Below are positions 10,491 to 25,214 of a DNA stretch of 64,000 bases, one piece after another (within the stretch, counting starts at the first letter, position 1; the number at the start of each line of letters is the position of its first letter). Made by a program: the position numbers and the translations under genes. This DNA is from Burhinus oedicnemus (taxonomy: Eukaryota; Chordata; Aves; Charadriiformes; Burhinidae), in contig VFFE01007563.1 in assembly GCA_008921705.1 (NCBI GenBank), forward strand, positions 1 to 64,000, written 5' to 3'. The notes beneath the pieces are model-generated. The model did not search any database and was not told the DNA's origin. It was given only the letters and a program-made list of their open reading frames with translations.

Positions 10491-10850
10491 ATAGAATCAT
10501 AGAATCACAGAATCATAGAATGGTTTGGGTTGGAAGGCACATTTAAAGATCATCTAGTTCCAACCTCCCTGCCATGGGCAGGGACATCTTCCACTAGACC
10601 AGTTTGCTCAAAATACCATCCAACCTGACCTTGAACACTTCCAAGGATGGGGCCTCCACAACTTCTCTGGGCAACCTTTTCCAGTGTCTCACCACCCTCA
10701 GAGTAAAGAATTTCTTCCTTACACCCGATCTAAAGCTATCTTCTTCCAATTTAAAACTGTTTCCCACTGTCCTGTCACTACATGCCCTGATAAAAAGTCT
10801 CTCTCCATCTTTCTTATAAGTCTCCTTTATATATTGAACTAAATTGCATT
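10491..10850 (-). mobile_element. CR1 LINE, 5'-truncated copy
   Basis: The plus strand opens with repeated AGAATCATAGAATCACAGAA and then GGTTTGGGTTGGAAGGC, the reversed CR1 tail. It is followed by the reversed ORF2 end and further CR1-like sequence to about 10.85 kb. The orientation is minus, the same as the copies at 5.4 and 8.4 kb, and it is more diverged than they are. Confidence 0.9.
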
Positions 10851-11849
10851 CATTCTCTTCTTGCTATATTCTTTTTCATGATGACATTGGAACACAGACA
10901 AGGTAGATGGAAACCATATAGGTACATAGCAAACAAAGGGATAAACATGTTTAAGAGTATTAAATGTGTTAACAGTGAAGTCACTGTAACCAAAGAAACA
11001 ACTTCTCAAAGATTGAGATGAAACATGGCACATTCAGATCTATCCCAGATGCAGCACTTGACTATGCATGAACCTGAATATAAAATGGCTTTAAATATTT
11101 GTGGAAATTCTTATTCCCAGTAGGAGTTTTATGTTAAGTAAGTTCATGATCACACTTATTTTTTTAAAAAACAGTAGTGCTTGGTCTAGAGCAGCTCAGT
11201 GTTTGTGGATTATATGTTTTATTATTTGCATAAGTCTGTTGTAGGTGTGAATGCATATCTTCACATATTCTAACACACACAAAAATGAGTCCCCAGTGAA
11301 TCCTGATCAGAAGATTACTGCAGCCACTTGGACAAAAAGCATGAAATAGATCTTAGTTATAAGAATCTGAGGGGGTTTTGGTTTCAATTTTACATTTTGT
11401 TCTCAAATTATTAAATCCTCCTTTATTCATTTTTTCCTACTCTGAGCAGCAAACTCTGGGTTCTGCTTTGGGAGCTTCTGGGGACAAGGTCCATGATCAT
11501 CGGGGAAAACCTGGAAACCCTCCGAGGGTGCCTGCTGCTGCCAGGTAAGGATGAGGTAACGGCAGCCACAAGGGTCTGGGCCTGAGAAATCTCCAGGATT
11601 TTCTAACGAGCATGATGAGCAGCCCTTGACATAGGGTGCCTGTAGCGTTATTTGCAACTGACTTCATATTAAGGAAGGTCAAGCACCTATTAGCTGGTGT
11701 TCAGGACAGGCTTATTTAAGAACCAGGCCAGAAGTACAGTTAACAGATGCAGCAGCTTATGCAAGAGGGTGCAAAGAAGGAGGGGGCCTCAGCTGAATTT
11801 CTGCTGGTGTAAATAGTCTCAGGTATGCTGGTGACAGGGTAATTTTGCT
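10851..11849. other. No gene recognised
   Basis: This is AT-rich sequence with short chance frames. A GC-richer block at about 11440-11650 contains an exon-like minus-strand frame, but no recognised protein and no convincing flanking splice sites. Confidence 0.35.
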
Positions 11850-14800
11850 GGCAGGTGCTGAACTAGCCGCCCCTGCCACAGCAGAGGCTTTGATGCAAAT
11901 GGAGCTTTGGGTGGTGGATGCAGCTCTCTAAGTCACAGGCTGCAGGGCCTATCTTTGATGCTAGGAGAGATGGCCTACTTCCGTGTAGGTCTGCTGTCTT
12001 GGAGCAGCTGTGCCACCAAGCATAGGAGTTATGGAAGGAAGCGAGCAGGCTATGCAGCATCAGAGAAGATGGAAAGGAGATAGACAGGATCTTCTCTGAG
12101 ATGCAACACCTTGAAGAATCTTGCACCCCAATTGCAGTAGAGCAGTGTCCACACCTAGTGTTAGGGTAAGTGCAACCTCTGGAGAAGGCAAAGGATGAAA
12201 GCTGGTGACTACCGGCACTGAGAGTAAGGCTCCTGCCCACCTAATGGCTTACAACTATAAAACAGATTCACTGCTCTCAAAGTTGAAGAGGAGGACACAT
12301 GTGCCTTCAGGCAAAGGATCTGTGCCACCTAACCCTAACCCATGCAAGATCACCAGGAAGAAGGAGTGAGTGATTATAATGGGCAACTTCCTGCTGCAGG
12401 GGACAGAGGCACTCATCTGTTGACCTGACCTATCAACTAGTGAGGTGTGCTGCCTGCTGGGGCCCAGAGCTGGGATATTGTGGATGGACTGCCAAAGCTT
12501 GTCTGACCATCTGACTGCTGCCCCTGCTGTTATTCCACGTGGTCACCAATGACATAGCAAGAAGAAACCTGGAGATGATCAAAAGTGACTACAGAGCTCT
12601 GTGAGCAGTACTCAAGAGCATGGGGGGCCAGGTGGTGTTCTCCTCAATCTCGATCATCAGAGGAAAAGGTGTGGGGAGAAGGACACTGATAATATAGGTC
12701 AACAGCTGGCTGTAGAGCTGGTGGTGGTGACAGGGTCTGGGTTCTGTGACCATGTGACCCTGTTTGGAGATGAGCGTCTGCTTGTGTGAGATGAGATCCA
12801 CCTCACTAAGCAGGGCAAAGGTACCTTCACCCAAATGGCTGACCTGGTACGAAGATCTTTAAAGCAGGAATGCTGGGGGAGGGAGAGAGAATCATCATCT
12901 GTTCTGTGAGGGTGATTCACAGGGCTGATGAGTAAAGAGTCTGGAGTGGTGTGATGGGAAGGGATCCCAAAATCAACAAAAGAGGGCTCAAGCAGGCTCA
13001 CTTCCAACATTTTTGTGTAAGCAAGGAAGTGCCAACAGGGCACCGTTATGGAGAAATCCCCACAGCACTTTCTGGGAAATCGGTATGCCGGGGTGCCTCT
13101 CTAAAGTGCCTGTACACTAATGTGCACAGTATGGGGAATAAACATAATGAGTTAGATCTGTGTGTTGTTGAAGGGCTATGATATTGTTGGGATCATAGAG
13201 ACATGGTGGGATGGCTCTCCTGACTGGAGCTACTGCAATGGAAGGATACAAGCTCTTAGGAGAGACAGGCTGAGAAGATGAGGAGTTGGAGTTGCCCTTT
13301 ATGTGAGAACAGCTGGAGTGAATGGAGCTCTTCCTGGGGATGGATGATGAGCTAACTGAGAGTTTACGGGTTAGGATTAAAGAGAAGACACGTAAGTGTG
13401 ACATTGTAGTGGGTGTCTGCTATAGGCTGCATGACCAGGAAGAGCAAGTGGATGAGGCCCTCTACAGACAGATAGGAGCAGCCTCATGTCCACAGGCCCT
13501 TATCCTGATGGGGAATTTTAACCCTCCAGTATCTGCTGGAGGGACAGCACAGCAGGCCATAAGCCATCCCGGAGTGCATTGACAAGAACTTCCTGACCCA
13601 AGTGATAGAGTAGCCAATGAGGAGAGGTGCTCTGCTGGACCTCATACTCACCAACAAAGAGGGACTCAACGGGGATGTGAAGGTCAAAGGCAGCCTTGGC
13701 TGCAGTGACCATAAGATGGTGGAGTTCAGGATTCTGAGAGGAGGGAGAGAGTAAAAAGCAAGATCACAACTCGGGACCTGAGGAGAGCAGACTTTGGCCT
13801 CTTTGGAGATCTGATTGGAAGAGTCCTATGGGATTAGACCCAGAGAGAAGAGGGGCCTGAGAATGTTGGTTAATATTCATGTATCACCTCCTCCAAGCTC
13901 AATGAATGGGGCAGGGGACCTGGTGGCATAGGACATGGAAACAGCTGAAGTACTGAGTGCCTTCTTCAGTCCCAGTCCCCAGACACCAGGGAGGAAGGCC
14001 TGGAGGAAGGAAGTCATACCCTTGGTGGAAGAGGATCAGGTCAGGGAATACTTAAACTGGACATGCATAAGTCCATGGGACCTGATGGGATGCACTCATG
14101 AATGCTGAGGAAGCTGGCTGATGTCATTGCAAGGCCACCCCATAATCTTTGAACAATCATGGCAACTGGAAGAATTGCCTGAGGACTACAGAAAAGCAAC
14201 AGTCACTCCTATCTTCAAGAAGAACAAGAAGGAGGATCCACAGAACTACAGGCTGGTCAGCCTCTCCTTGATCCCTGGGGAGGTGATGGAGAGCAGCTAA
14301 TCCAGGAAACCATATCCAAGCACATGAAGGACATGAAGATGATCAGGAGCAGCAATCATGGATTCACCAAGGTGAAGTCATGCTTGACAATCTGATCACC
14401 TTCTGTGATGAAATGACAGGTTTGGTAGATCAAGGTCAAGCAGTGGATACTGTCTGCATAGACTTCAGTAAGGCCTTTGACACTGTCTCCTGTAAGATCC
14501 TCATAGAAAAGCTGTTGCAGTATGGGCTGGAGGAGCAAACAGTGAATTGAAAACTGTCTGAATGGCTGGGCTGGCTTGCACCTGGGGAGGAGCAACCCCA
14601 TGTACCAGTACACGCTGAGGGCCTCCCCGCAGGAAAGCAGCTTGGCAGAAAAGGGCCTGCGGGTCCTGGTGGACACCAAGCTGAACATGAGCCAGTAGTG
14701 TGCCATTGCAACAACAAAGGCTAATGGTATCCTGGGCTGCATTAAGAGGAGTGTTGCCAGCAGGTCGAAGGAGATGATCCTTCTTCTCTCCTCAGCTCTG

Positions 14801-15325
14801 GTGAAGACACAGCTGGAGTCCTGTGTCCAGTTCTGGGCTCCCCAGTATAAGAGAGACATGGACATATTGGAGAGCGTTCAGTGTTGGGCCACAATGATGA
14901 TGAAAGGACTGGATCACCTCACATATGAGGAGAGGCTGAGAGAGCTGGGACTGTTCAGCCCTAAGCAGAGAAGGCTCAGAGAATCTCATCAATGTATATA
15001 AATAGCTGAAGGGAGGATGTAAAGAAGATGGAGCCACACTCTTCTCATGGTGTCTGGTGACAGGGCCAGAGGTTGGGCACAAGTTGAAATACAGGATCTT
15101 CACTCTGAACACCAGGAAATACTTTTCTTTTTTACTGTGTGAGTAAATAAGCACTGGTACAGGTTGCCCAGAGAGATTGTGAAGTCTCCATCCCTGGAGA
15201 TATTAAAAAGCCACCTGGACATGGTCCCGGGCAACTGGCTTTAGGTTGCCCTGCTTAAGCAGGAGTGTTGCTCTAGATAACTTCCAGAGGTCCCTTCCAA
15301 CCTCAAATGTTCTGTGATTCTATGG
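11850..15325 (+). mobile_element. Decayed, nearly full-length CR1 LINE
   Basis: This copy runs in the plus direction for about 3.5 kb. In order, it shows an ORF1 end with the esterase-like motif (VTNDIARRNLEMIKSDYRAL at about 12540-12600), then ORF2. In ORF2 the endonuclease start (CLYTNVHSMGNKHNELD) lies near 13.1 kb, reverse transcriptase near 14.1-14.5 kb (DFSKAFDTVS at about 14460), and the C-terminal domain ([18 protein letters not shown]) near 14.8 kb. It ends with the CR1 tail GTGATTCTATGG at 15325. Frames are broken by many stops and indels (for example near 13180, 13275 and 14700), so it is dead. Part of the reverse transcriptase core between about 14.55 and 14.60 kb appears deleted. 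The 5' limit is approximate. Confidence 0.88.
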
Positions 15326-16329
<1,004 letters not shown>

Positions 16330-16389
16330 TTACTGCATTGTGACTGTACAGTGTCATGTTAGAGAAAATGGCATTCAGAAAATCAGATT

Positions 16390-16975
16390 TTTTTAAGGAC
16401 AGAAGGGACCAGTGTAGTCATCTCATCGGTTCCAATGTATAAACCAGGATTTTCTAGAAATACCTTCTGTTTTAAATACCATATTTATGGTTGAAATAGA
16501 CCATGAATTTTTTAAAAGATCGAGTCTCGGTTTGAAAGCATAGAGAAGCTACCATAACTCTTCCTAAGATGTTCAGAGTTGTAACTTTGTAGCTTGCTTG
16601 TAATCTAGATTTTGCATGGTGTCAGTTTCCAATTGTTAGGTCTTCCAGTAGCTTTCCTTGCTGTTTTAAAATCCCTTCTAGGATACTTTTGTTGCTGTAT
16701 TAGGTGCATTTTAAGGCTGCAGCTGGATAGCCCTGTAACCTTCTCTTTGATAAACTAAACATGTTCTGTTACAAGTCAATGCAATACTTGTTTTCCAGTT
16801 CCAGTGAGTCTCACAGTTTTTCTCCAAATTCTCTCCCAGTTTTGCAGCATATTCCTTGATTTGCAGACCCCACACTGGGCACATTGCTCCAGAGACAGCT
16901 GAACTAGTCCTTAACCAGGGGAGAGATATCTTCATTTTCAGTACTTGTGGTATAATTAGATGGGAGCCCTCTGCA
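16390..16975 (-). mobile_element. Ancient CR1-family LINE fragment
   Basis: The plus strand reads like a reversed old amniote CR1. It has GGACAGAAGGGACCAGTGTA near 16400, CCTTCTCTTTGATAAACTAA near 16740, and CCCCACACTGGGCACATTGC near 16870, in the right order and spacing for the reversed C-terminal part and tail. It is strongly diverged, so it is old. Part of it is only about 180 bp from a TRPM3 exon. Confidence 0.6.
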
Positions 16976-18969
16976 AAAATTGCAGCACAGACTTTGCCAG
17001 GAAAGTCTTATGGATTTAGAGAAAGGCAATCTGACATCTGACTGGTGTTAACAGGACTGAAAAAGCTTTTACGGTTGTCACTTCTTGACTGGTTGAGACT
17101 TAGGACATTCAAAAGGACTCAGGCAGTAGAACTAGTTAAATATTTTCTATTAGCATTTTTTTTTTTGTCAACAGATTTTTTCCTTTTAAACTACCTTTTC
17201 CTAAGAAAAACTATATGTATTATGCACAAAATTTTGATGTTTCACTGAAAAATAAAGAGTGCCCCAAACCGTTAATTGTTGGGTTGGGAAAAGTTGCATG
17301 AGGCCAGGCAACAGGAAGTTGTAATATGACCCCCTCAAGTTTCCATTTAGAGGGAGTTCTGTCCACAGAAGCAAAGGGACTGGAACATTAAATCTTGTTA
17401 CACCTTCTAGAAACATTCACGAATCAAATAATTTTTGATAGTCACAAAAATTTTTAAGGATTTGAATTACTGTCAAAAAAAATGCAGTGAACTGTTCTTT
17501 AAAAAACAAAAAAACCCAGTTCTTATATACAACAGCAAAATATTGTAAGCACTCCTGAACCACTTTGCAAGCAAACATTCTGTTTCCTGGAGACTCTCAG
17601 CATGTTTTGTTATGACTGTATCTACTGTCAGTTTGTGGCTCATTATATAACTTAAGTAAAGTGTGGGGTATTTATTTATGTGAAGAAAACTCTAAACTGA
17701 GTTATAAAATCCAGGCTAATGAAAGAGAGTAGAAGGGTAGAATATAATAAGGTGGCTAACAGAATGATTTGCACAGAGCTCACTGGTTAATTTTTTTATT
17801 AATACTAAGGACTTCCCTGAATTGCTGCTCTAACAAAACATTAAGTACTTTTGGTGGTTAAGTTCTTTCCAAAGGTCTCAGTGGAAAAGCAGTTTTGGGG
17901 AACAGATTTAAATGAGAAAGGAAAAATAAGAACCTTGCTTAAGAGTGAATTTTAAGTCTGATGGGTTAATCTGTCCCACATGTACTTCCATTAAATTTAA
18001 GAGATTTAAGCTAAAGGATGAATTTTGTTTGGCAAATTTGTGTTGTCTACCTAAATTCTTTTAGTCATGCTTAAAATTGCATCCCTTAAAAGTGCATTCC
18101 AGATATTCTGAAAATCTTATAAATAATAAGGTTTTGTTCCCATAACAATAGACGTAATATCATACTTCTGGTTGCAGTTGAGCACATGGCAGAAAACCTC
18201 ATGTCACAAGTCTGCCCAGGTTTTCCATTGCTACTAGGTGACAAAAGAAATGTTGTTTATAGTTATGTCTAGTACAAGAATTTTTTTTTTTTGTAAGATA
18301 ATTGCTATCAGAAGATGAATAAAAATTAAATTCTTGGTGTGCAATATTTTTCTTTATGATAATTCCCAACATAATCACATAGTGGCTGATGCAAGACTCT
18401 CCTCAGTAAAATTTTAATACAGAATTGGAAGGAAATATTTTATCATTTAATTTCTAGTGGCCTGGCTAAAGTAATGTTTTTCGAACTTTCTATCAGTACT
18501 TGCTTCTTCTTGTGTAGCTTTTCTTTATACCACACCGTAGAGCCAATACTTCTAGCATTTTTAGTTCTGCTGGTAGTTTTTTTAAGATATAAGTTCTTGG
18601 TAGTTGAATAAGGTTTTCACTTCACTGTTCTTGTTTCAGCCCTCCTTGCTCAAAAGACTGATCATAGAGCAGATCTAACATGAACTCTGATTAGGAGGCC
18701 CACAACTCGCTAAAATCAGCATTCCTCTTCTGCAGTGTAGTATTTTCCTCTGGAAACTGACTGGTAGGGCCCATTTTATTTCACTATGAAGAAAAAAAAC
18801 ACCCAGTGGTGTGTTTAAAAACCTGATCCTAACATTTACCAAAGATGTTAATTTGTAAAGTATTTGCTATAATGCCATATATGAAAGCTGACTATAAGTG
18901 CACAGATTTGAAGGTACGTAACTAATGGGTAGAGTTGTATGTGGAACTGTAGTACTAATGGAGTTTCTT

Positions 18970-19650
18970 GAAGAACTTACCCTGATCCTATCATTATTAT
19001 TAATGACTTCAAAACAAGAAGTAGAACTGGTACTGACACCTGCTAATAAGATAATATCAAGCAGTATTCTCAGTAATGAGTCAAATTGGGTCTAGATGAC
19101 ATTAAGGATTGAGTAATAGAAATGGAGAAAGTTCACAGTGCAAGACGCAAAGTCATTTACTTGGCGATTAATAAATTCTGCTGTAAATTGGGAACTCATT
19201 AGGAGGAAATACTAGAAAAGAGAAAGGTGTGATCCAGCTCATCACAGGAGAACTGAGTCTTCAGGCAAGACCAAGAAGAAGGCAGGTACGATCCTGCAAT
19301 ACACGCAGCAATGCATTTTCAGTAGGAAATATGGGCACATCAGCATCATTGTGGAAGCCACTCATGAAATTCCATGCAAAATATTGCCTGTAGCTATGCC
19401 CACCCATGTTAAAAAAGAACAAACAGGAACAAATGGAAGAAAAGCCAAAATGAGCATATGGGGAATCAAGACCCCATCTTATGAGACAAGATTAGATGAG
19501 TTTGGCTCATCTTCCTTGCAAGTTAAAGGGTGAAAGACAATAGGTCTGAATATCCCCATGACATACAGCACATTGGCCATTAAGTTTTAGATGGAGTTCA
19601 GAAGATTTCTGTCTAACAGAGGAGTGAAGTCTTCACAGCCTTCTAGTAAG
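18970..19650 (+). mobile_element. Ancient CR1/L3-like LINE fragment
   Basis: Diverged plus-strand phrases recall old amniote CR1/L3 ORF2. The order is AAAGTCATTTACTTGGCG, AAATTGGGAACTCATTAGG, ATCACAGGAGAACTGAGTC, then ACCAAGAAGAAGGCAGGTAC and CTTATGAGACAAGATTAGA. The order fits the ORF2 C-terminal half. There is no long frame, and the assignment is by pattern memory only. Confidence 0.45.
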
Positions 19651-22600
19651 ACTAAAAGGGAAAAACTCTGAATTTGGAGCAATACTCAATAATCATTATA
19701 GATGCAGTCACCTCACGTATCTCAAACTGTTGCTAAAGCAGGTTCCTTCAGTCTACTGGAAGTTTGTTCAGTCCCAGTGTATTCTGCTGGATATTGATCA
19801 CCTACGTAATTCTAATATAAATAATGATGGTTAGTCTATACAGCTGAACTATTTTTGCTTTTCAGGTCAATGAATTGGCCATTTGAAAGCATTTCTAAAA
19901 TGTCTCTTGCATTCTTTTCATTTTTCTTTTAATTTTTTTTTTTTTTAATTTTTTTAACTGCTATAGTCACAACAGTTGCATGGCATATAACATTTCTGTA
20001 CAAGTGCTCCGGTTGTGTTTCACTGTGGTTAATCAGATGACATTTTTTCTCTTCCCTGGTCCTGTAGAAACACATCCAGCATGAACATAACTCTCTAATT
20101 TGAGGTTAGTAAAACAAAACAACCTCTCTCCAAATCCAGTCTTCAATGAAACTTTGTAGCTTTGAGTTTTGGAAAAAAATAGCTCATGTGAACCTTAATT
20201 TATCATATATGATTACATTCTAGATTGAAATACAATGCTTTCAATTATTCTGGTAGATTTCCTTGTGAAACAGAAAAGATTTAAAACACAAAGTTGATTT
20301 CTAAGTCTCATTTTCCTTTTGGAAATCCTCCCTGAGTTTCAGCAAATACAATTTTTTTTCTTTGTAACTTTAATTATTCTCTGTAAATAATTCTGGTTTG
20401 GAAAAATATACTGTTTTTTTAGTTTGGAAGGAAAATTAGAAAGTACATTTCTGGAATTAGATGTAATATTTAAAATCGGTAAATAATACTTTGTTGATAT
20501 TTCTTCAGAGTATAACCACTTCTAGCTTTCAGGAAAGCTCTCTAGACTACAGTTGTCTGAATCCTAAGGTTATGAGCTTTTCCAGATTTATCATGATTAA
20601 TTTCTGAGCAGTTATAGTATCCACAGTATGTGAAAGAAAGTTCATAGACATAGGAAAAAAAGTCATGTCTACTTGAGTAACTTAAAATTTGAAAAAGAGG
20701 GTAAGTGGGAATTACCACATTCCCAGTTTTCTATGATGTTCCCAATGACATTTAAATTATTTGTGACATTATATTTACTTCAGAATAAAAGCTTAGCTAC
20801 TTATACCAAAGAAGACTGCTTCTCAATAGCTCTCAGACAAAACATAGGGCAGATTTGAATTACACTTTTACACAGTTTGATACCAAAAATCCTGGATGCA
20901 TCTTTGCAACTAAATACTATGAATTTGGAAATGAATGCAATCTGTAGAAAAACTTCAGTCAGTAGGAAGACACTGACTGCCTATTCCTGATTAGGTATTA
21001 ACACTGCATTTGCTAACAATTTTGCATCTATGTAATTGAGAACTGACTATGCCTTGTCTTACTGTAACACCGGACCAGTTTGAAAAATGTTGGCGCGTGA
21101 TGCCAATAAGACAGAACCACTGACTTTGGGAAGAAGGTAGCTCATGGACTTCTCCTTAACTGATAATCAAAATATTTTTCCTTCTAGATCTCTGTATCTC
21201 CTTAGAAATGCAAAAGTCGGGAATTCTCTGCAAGAGCACTGTTTCAGCTTGTGCATGCATGCACGTTATAAAATAGTCTGCAAAGCAGGGTCTGGAAGTG
21301 CCTAATATATCCACAGAGAGCCTCTTGTTTCAGCCACTTAATGTCAGGCTGGGAGGCGAGATGCCATATCTGAAGGTAACACATTCCTTACAAAGCCAAG
21401 GACATCATCATTATAAAAAGAGTTTCTTTCTGAGTTGAGATTGTCAGAAAGGAGGCAATGCTGAGATAAAATCATGCTGATGAAAAACTGGACTACAGTA
21501 CCAGGGTTGCTGTCTCCTAGCACACATCCAGAAGGTGGGAACTTTGTGCCAAGCATTAAAATGGACAGTCCAAGAAATCAACAAGCAAGAAGTTTTCCCT
21601 TCATGTTTTTTGTGGAATTTGCTATAGAATTGCCCTAGTCTGGGCAAAACTCAGGATAGCACTCATCTTGCTGGGCTACCTCCAACTACTCTGCTGTTTT
21701 CAGTAAGTCATCTAAAAGTATACAGCCTTAGAAATCATGTTTTTCAATGAAATACTGTCCATTCTGAAACCGAACTCAGCTTTTTCTACATCTTTTGTAG
21801 AGAAAGATTCATCCCCTTTTAAGTTCAAGTGAATTATTTTAAAATATCTGAAAAATTATGGTGTTTTCCAGCCACTTGATAGTTACATGGAGGATTTATT
21901 TTTAAATTTACTCAGTAGTAGTTTTTTATTTTTCCCCGCAGCATTTCTAGGATGAGCTTTGGTTTCATGAATTTTTTTTTCCTTTTCCTTTTGGAAGATG
22001 GAGAAACCTTCTTGTCTCGCAGTGTATCTGCAGACTTGAGAATAGCTGGGAATGCTGACTATTGTGTTACCACTGTGAGGTTCATCACTCCCTTAACTAC
22101 ACTTATGTTTCAAGATGGTAAAGGTCTGATCCCAAAATCAAAGGTTTCCCTACTTAAGCAAGGTGTCAGAATTTTTATTCTGTGTTATAGAAAACAGTTC
22201 ATAAGACAGAGGGGAGATTTTTTTTTTCTCAGGTTTTCAAAGGAAATATGCAGCTTGTATTCAAGAGCAGGTATGGGTGAAACACCTCACACAAACTTGT
22301 ATAGTACTATTTCTCATGTAATAAGGTCTCCATTTCACATACTGGAGTCTCACCATTCCTGCTATAAATGCAAAAAGTCTCTTATCACTTAGTTAAGAGA
22401 ATACAGACAAAACAGTATTTTTATTTTCATTTTATATAATGATTCATCCAAAAAGAAGAAGAAATAGTACCAAAGACCTGGGAATTAAAATAAGTTTTCT
22501 GAGGCTCATCACTATCTTAATTTCTAAAACAATAACTTGTATTTGCAGCATTTCAATAACCATAGATTTTTGCAGGGCAGACAAGATTGCTAAGTGTTTC

Positions 22601-25155
22601 ACAGTGTCATCTATGGTGGATATTGTTGGTAAATTAGACTGCAATATTGTACAAAAGATTTATACAGTCAACCTAAAGCTTCATTACTGTCTTATTGCCT
22701 TTGTGGCCAGCAACAGAGCCAGTGAGAGACTTTCCAGCAATTGTGATTCCAGGAAGGTAGACACATACCAGAACATTTGTCCTAATGTGCATCAGTGGCA
22801 ACTTGTAGGCCTTCATGTTATTATACAGAAAAATAATCCCATTTTCCCCTTGACACAGAGGCAGTGCATGAATATGTAAGTTAAAACAATAAACTAGAAG
22901 AAATGAATGAATTTGGAAATGGAAGAAAGGAAAATACTGCATAATGTCTGTGCTGTGTGAAAAGGGATTTTAAAAAGTCTACCACGCTTTGCAGAAGCCC
23001 TACTTTGTTTTCCCAGTTCTTGGAAAAACATGAATATTTTATACTGTGAGTATATTTATAAATAATCTATAACTGTCTTATAAATTATTACTAATTCTTT
23101 TTATGAAGAGCTAAACATGAGTTACCCATTTTTTTATTGACCAACAAGTGAATAAAATGTCTCATTAACTACAAAATGCATTTACTACTCATGTTTCTAA
23201 ATGTGCTTATAAGAGTAACTGGGACATATCAGTATGTTGCGTACTATTTCTAAGTTCACCCCTGAGATAAGTGCAAACAAAACTGAGTTGCTCTAGTTCA
23301 CTATCCCTGACTCCCTGTTTTCTGCATCTTAACACTGGCTGGTGGTAGATGCATCTGAGATGATTTCCTGCTGGCCACCTTTGCTCCTTGATCAGGTGTG
23401 ATGTGTTGATGTGGGCTCCCCTACATTAATTTTCTTTTTCTATTTGGAAATTTTGGGTGGAGAATTTGGTAATTATTTGGATCTGTTTGGGATGTTGGGG
23501 CCCATGGCTGTCCCACTGGAGGAGTTACTGCACAGTGGTTGGCACAGAAGTGGTGTATAGATGGAAATCTATGTCACACCTCCCACACAATGTGCAGCTG
23601 TAGAGCAAGTTGTCCAGAAGTTGCATGCAATGGAAAAACTTGAGGCTTAACGATGCCCATAAGACAGAGTCACCATGGACACACTCAGTGAGTCCAAACT
23701 GTCCCAAACAGTGGGGAGAGCAAGCCCCCATGAACCTACACACAGTGCATGTGCAGTCAGCCTGATATTTGAAAGTCTCTTCTTAACGAGGTGCACACTG
23801 CTTATCTGTGCCCTGTGGAAACAGGATTCTCACCCTTCCTAGAAATCCTGAACCTACTGCAGGCTTGTGTGGGGATGTCTAAAGCAACACTGAGCTGGAA
23901 TGGCTCATCAGTTCCTCATGAAAGCAGGCACATTTGCATGATCAAGGGATCTCTACAGTTTTACACAGCACTGCCCTCCAGGTCCACAGGTCACTGAACT
24001 TTCCTTGACTTACATGTACTGGGTGGGGGTACATAAACTGGCTGGTTTCTCCACTGGTCATCACATCACAGGTTGTCATGTGCTTGTCTGAGATAATGGA
24101 CTCATAGCAGTAGAAAGTTTCTGTGACAGGCTTTAGATTTGTTTCAGGCCTCTAATGTGTATGTCCTGCGAAAGGTCTACCATTTGTGGGCAACAGCTAC
24201 ATTTCTACCTGCAAAATTCTTTTAGATCAATGGCTTTTGTAAGGGGTAAGCTCACTGCTGTCTTAGTGGCTCACAAATACAGTAATAAAATAGAAGTCCA
24301 AAAATATAACTCAACAGATATATACGTTAGTGTGTCTGCAAGTGTTTGCAGCTGCACCGTGCACTCAAAAGCATACATATAGACCATTTTGCACAGGTTG
24401 TTTAGCACAAAGACCCCATAGGTTTCCTGAAAGTGAAGCCTTTATATCCTCTCATGTGCAGATGTAAAGTTAATTGTCATGCAAAGCCAAATAATTTTAA
24501 ACTTCTCCTGTCACATACGATTTTACATAATGAGGATCTCTGTTTCTTCCAGATTTTCCTGCCTTCCTAGTCTGCTTTATGGAGAAAATTTTAGTGGTGT
24601 TTTGTTTTTTGTGTTTTTTTTTTTTTAAATGTTGTTCCAGCTAACAGAAAACACTCCTTTATTATAACGAATGAATCACCAGGTTTTCCCGAAGATACTA
24701 AGAAAAAATTCTCTCTGACCTTTGCAATTTAACTAAGTGATTTTACTCTGGACCACAGCTTCCTTTGCACATATGACTTCAGGAACTTTGTGCTATCTGT
24801 ACCTTAAAAACTCCCTGAGCTCCAGGGTTGTTTCACAAGCCCTGTGCTGGTGCCTCTCTTTTTGCTGACAAATTGCTGCGCTTGCTAGCCAGCAAGTACC
24901 TGTGTTGCTATGAGGTATGACCCAATCCCACCCTTGGTTGCAGCCTGATCTATCACTTAAGGGTGCAGTCTGTGGTGGATAGCTGGCTTAAGCGTTAGTC
25001 AACTGTAACAATAAATGTAAAGCCAAATGGCCAGCATGGTAAAACAAGGAGGAATATGTTTTCTTTTAGCGTACTGAAGGTAATGATCCCTTCCCTTACA
25101 GACATGGTATCCCTCATATACATTCACACAGAACAGTATGATATGATGATCAAAA

Positions 25156-25214
25156 CAAGAAACTTCATAAATACAAGTTTGTAAGATGGCAAGAAACTTC
25201 ATAAATACAAGTTT
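25156..25214 (+). repeat. Perfect 25-bp direct duplication
   Basis: CAAGAAACTTCATAAATACA followed by AGTTT occurs at 25156-25180 and again, identically, at 25190-25214, with nine bases between. The 34-bp period suggests a recent local tandem duplication in the TRPM3 intron. Confidence 0.95.

Noticed and set aside
11427..11657. Minus-strand 76-codon frame in a GC-richer block
   Set aside because: I recognise no protein family, and the flanking splice signals are not convincing.
21952..22879. Two adjacent plus-strand frames of 146 codons each
   Set aside because: There is no family signature and no codon pattern or splice structure, and they lie inside a TRPM3 intron on the opposite strand. 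Chance frames in AT-rich DNA are likely.
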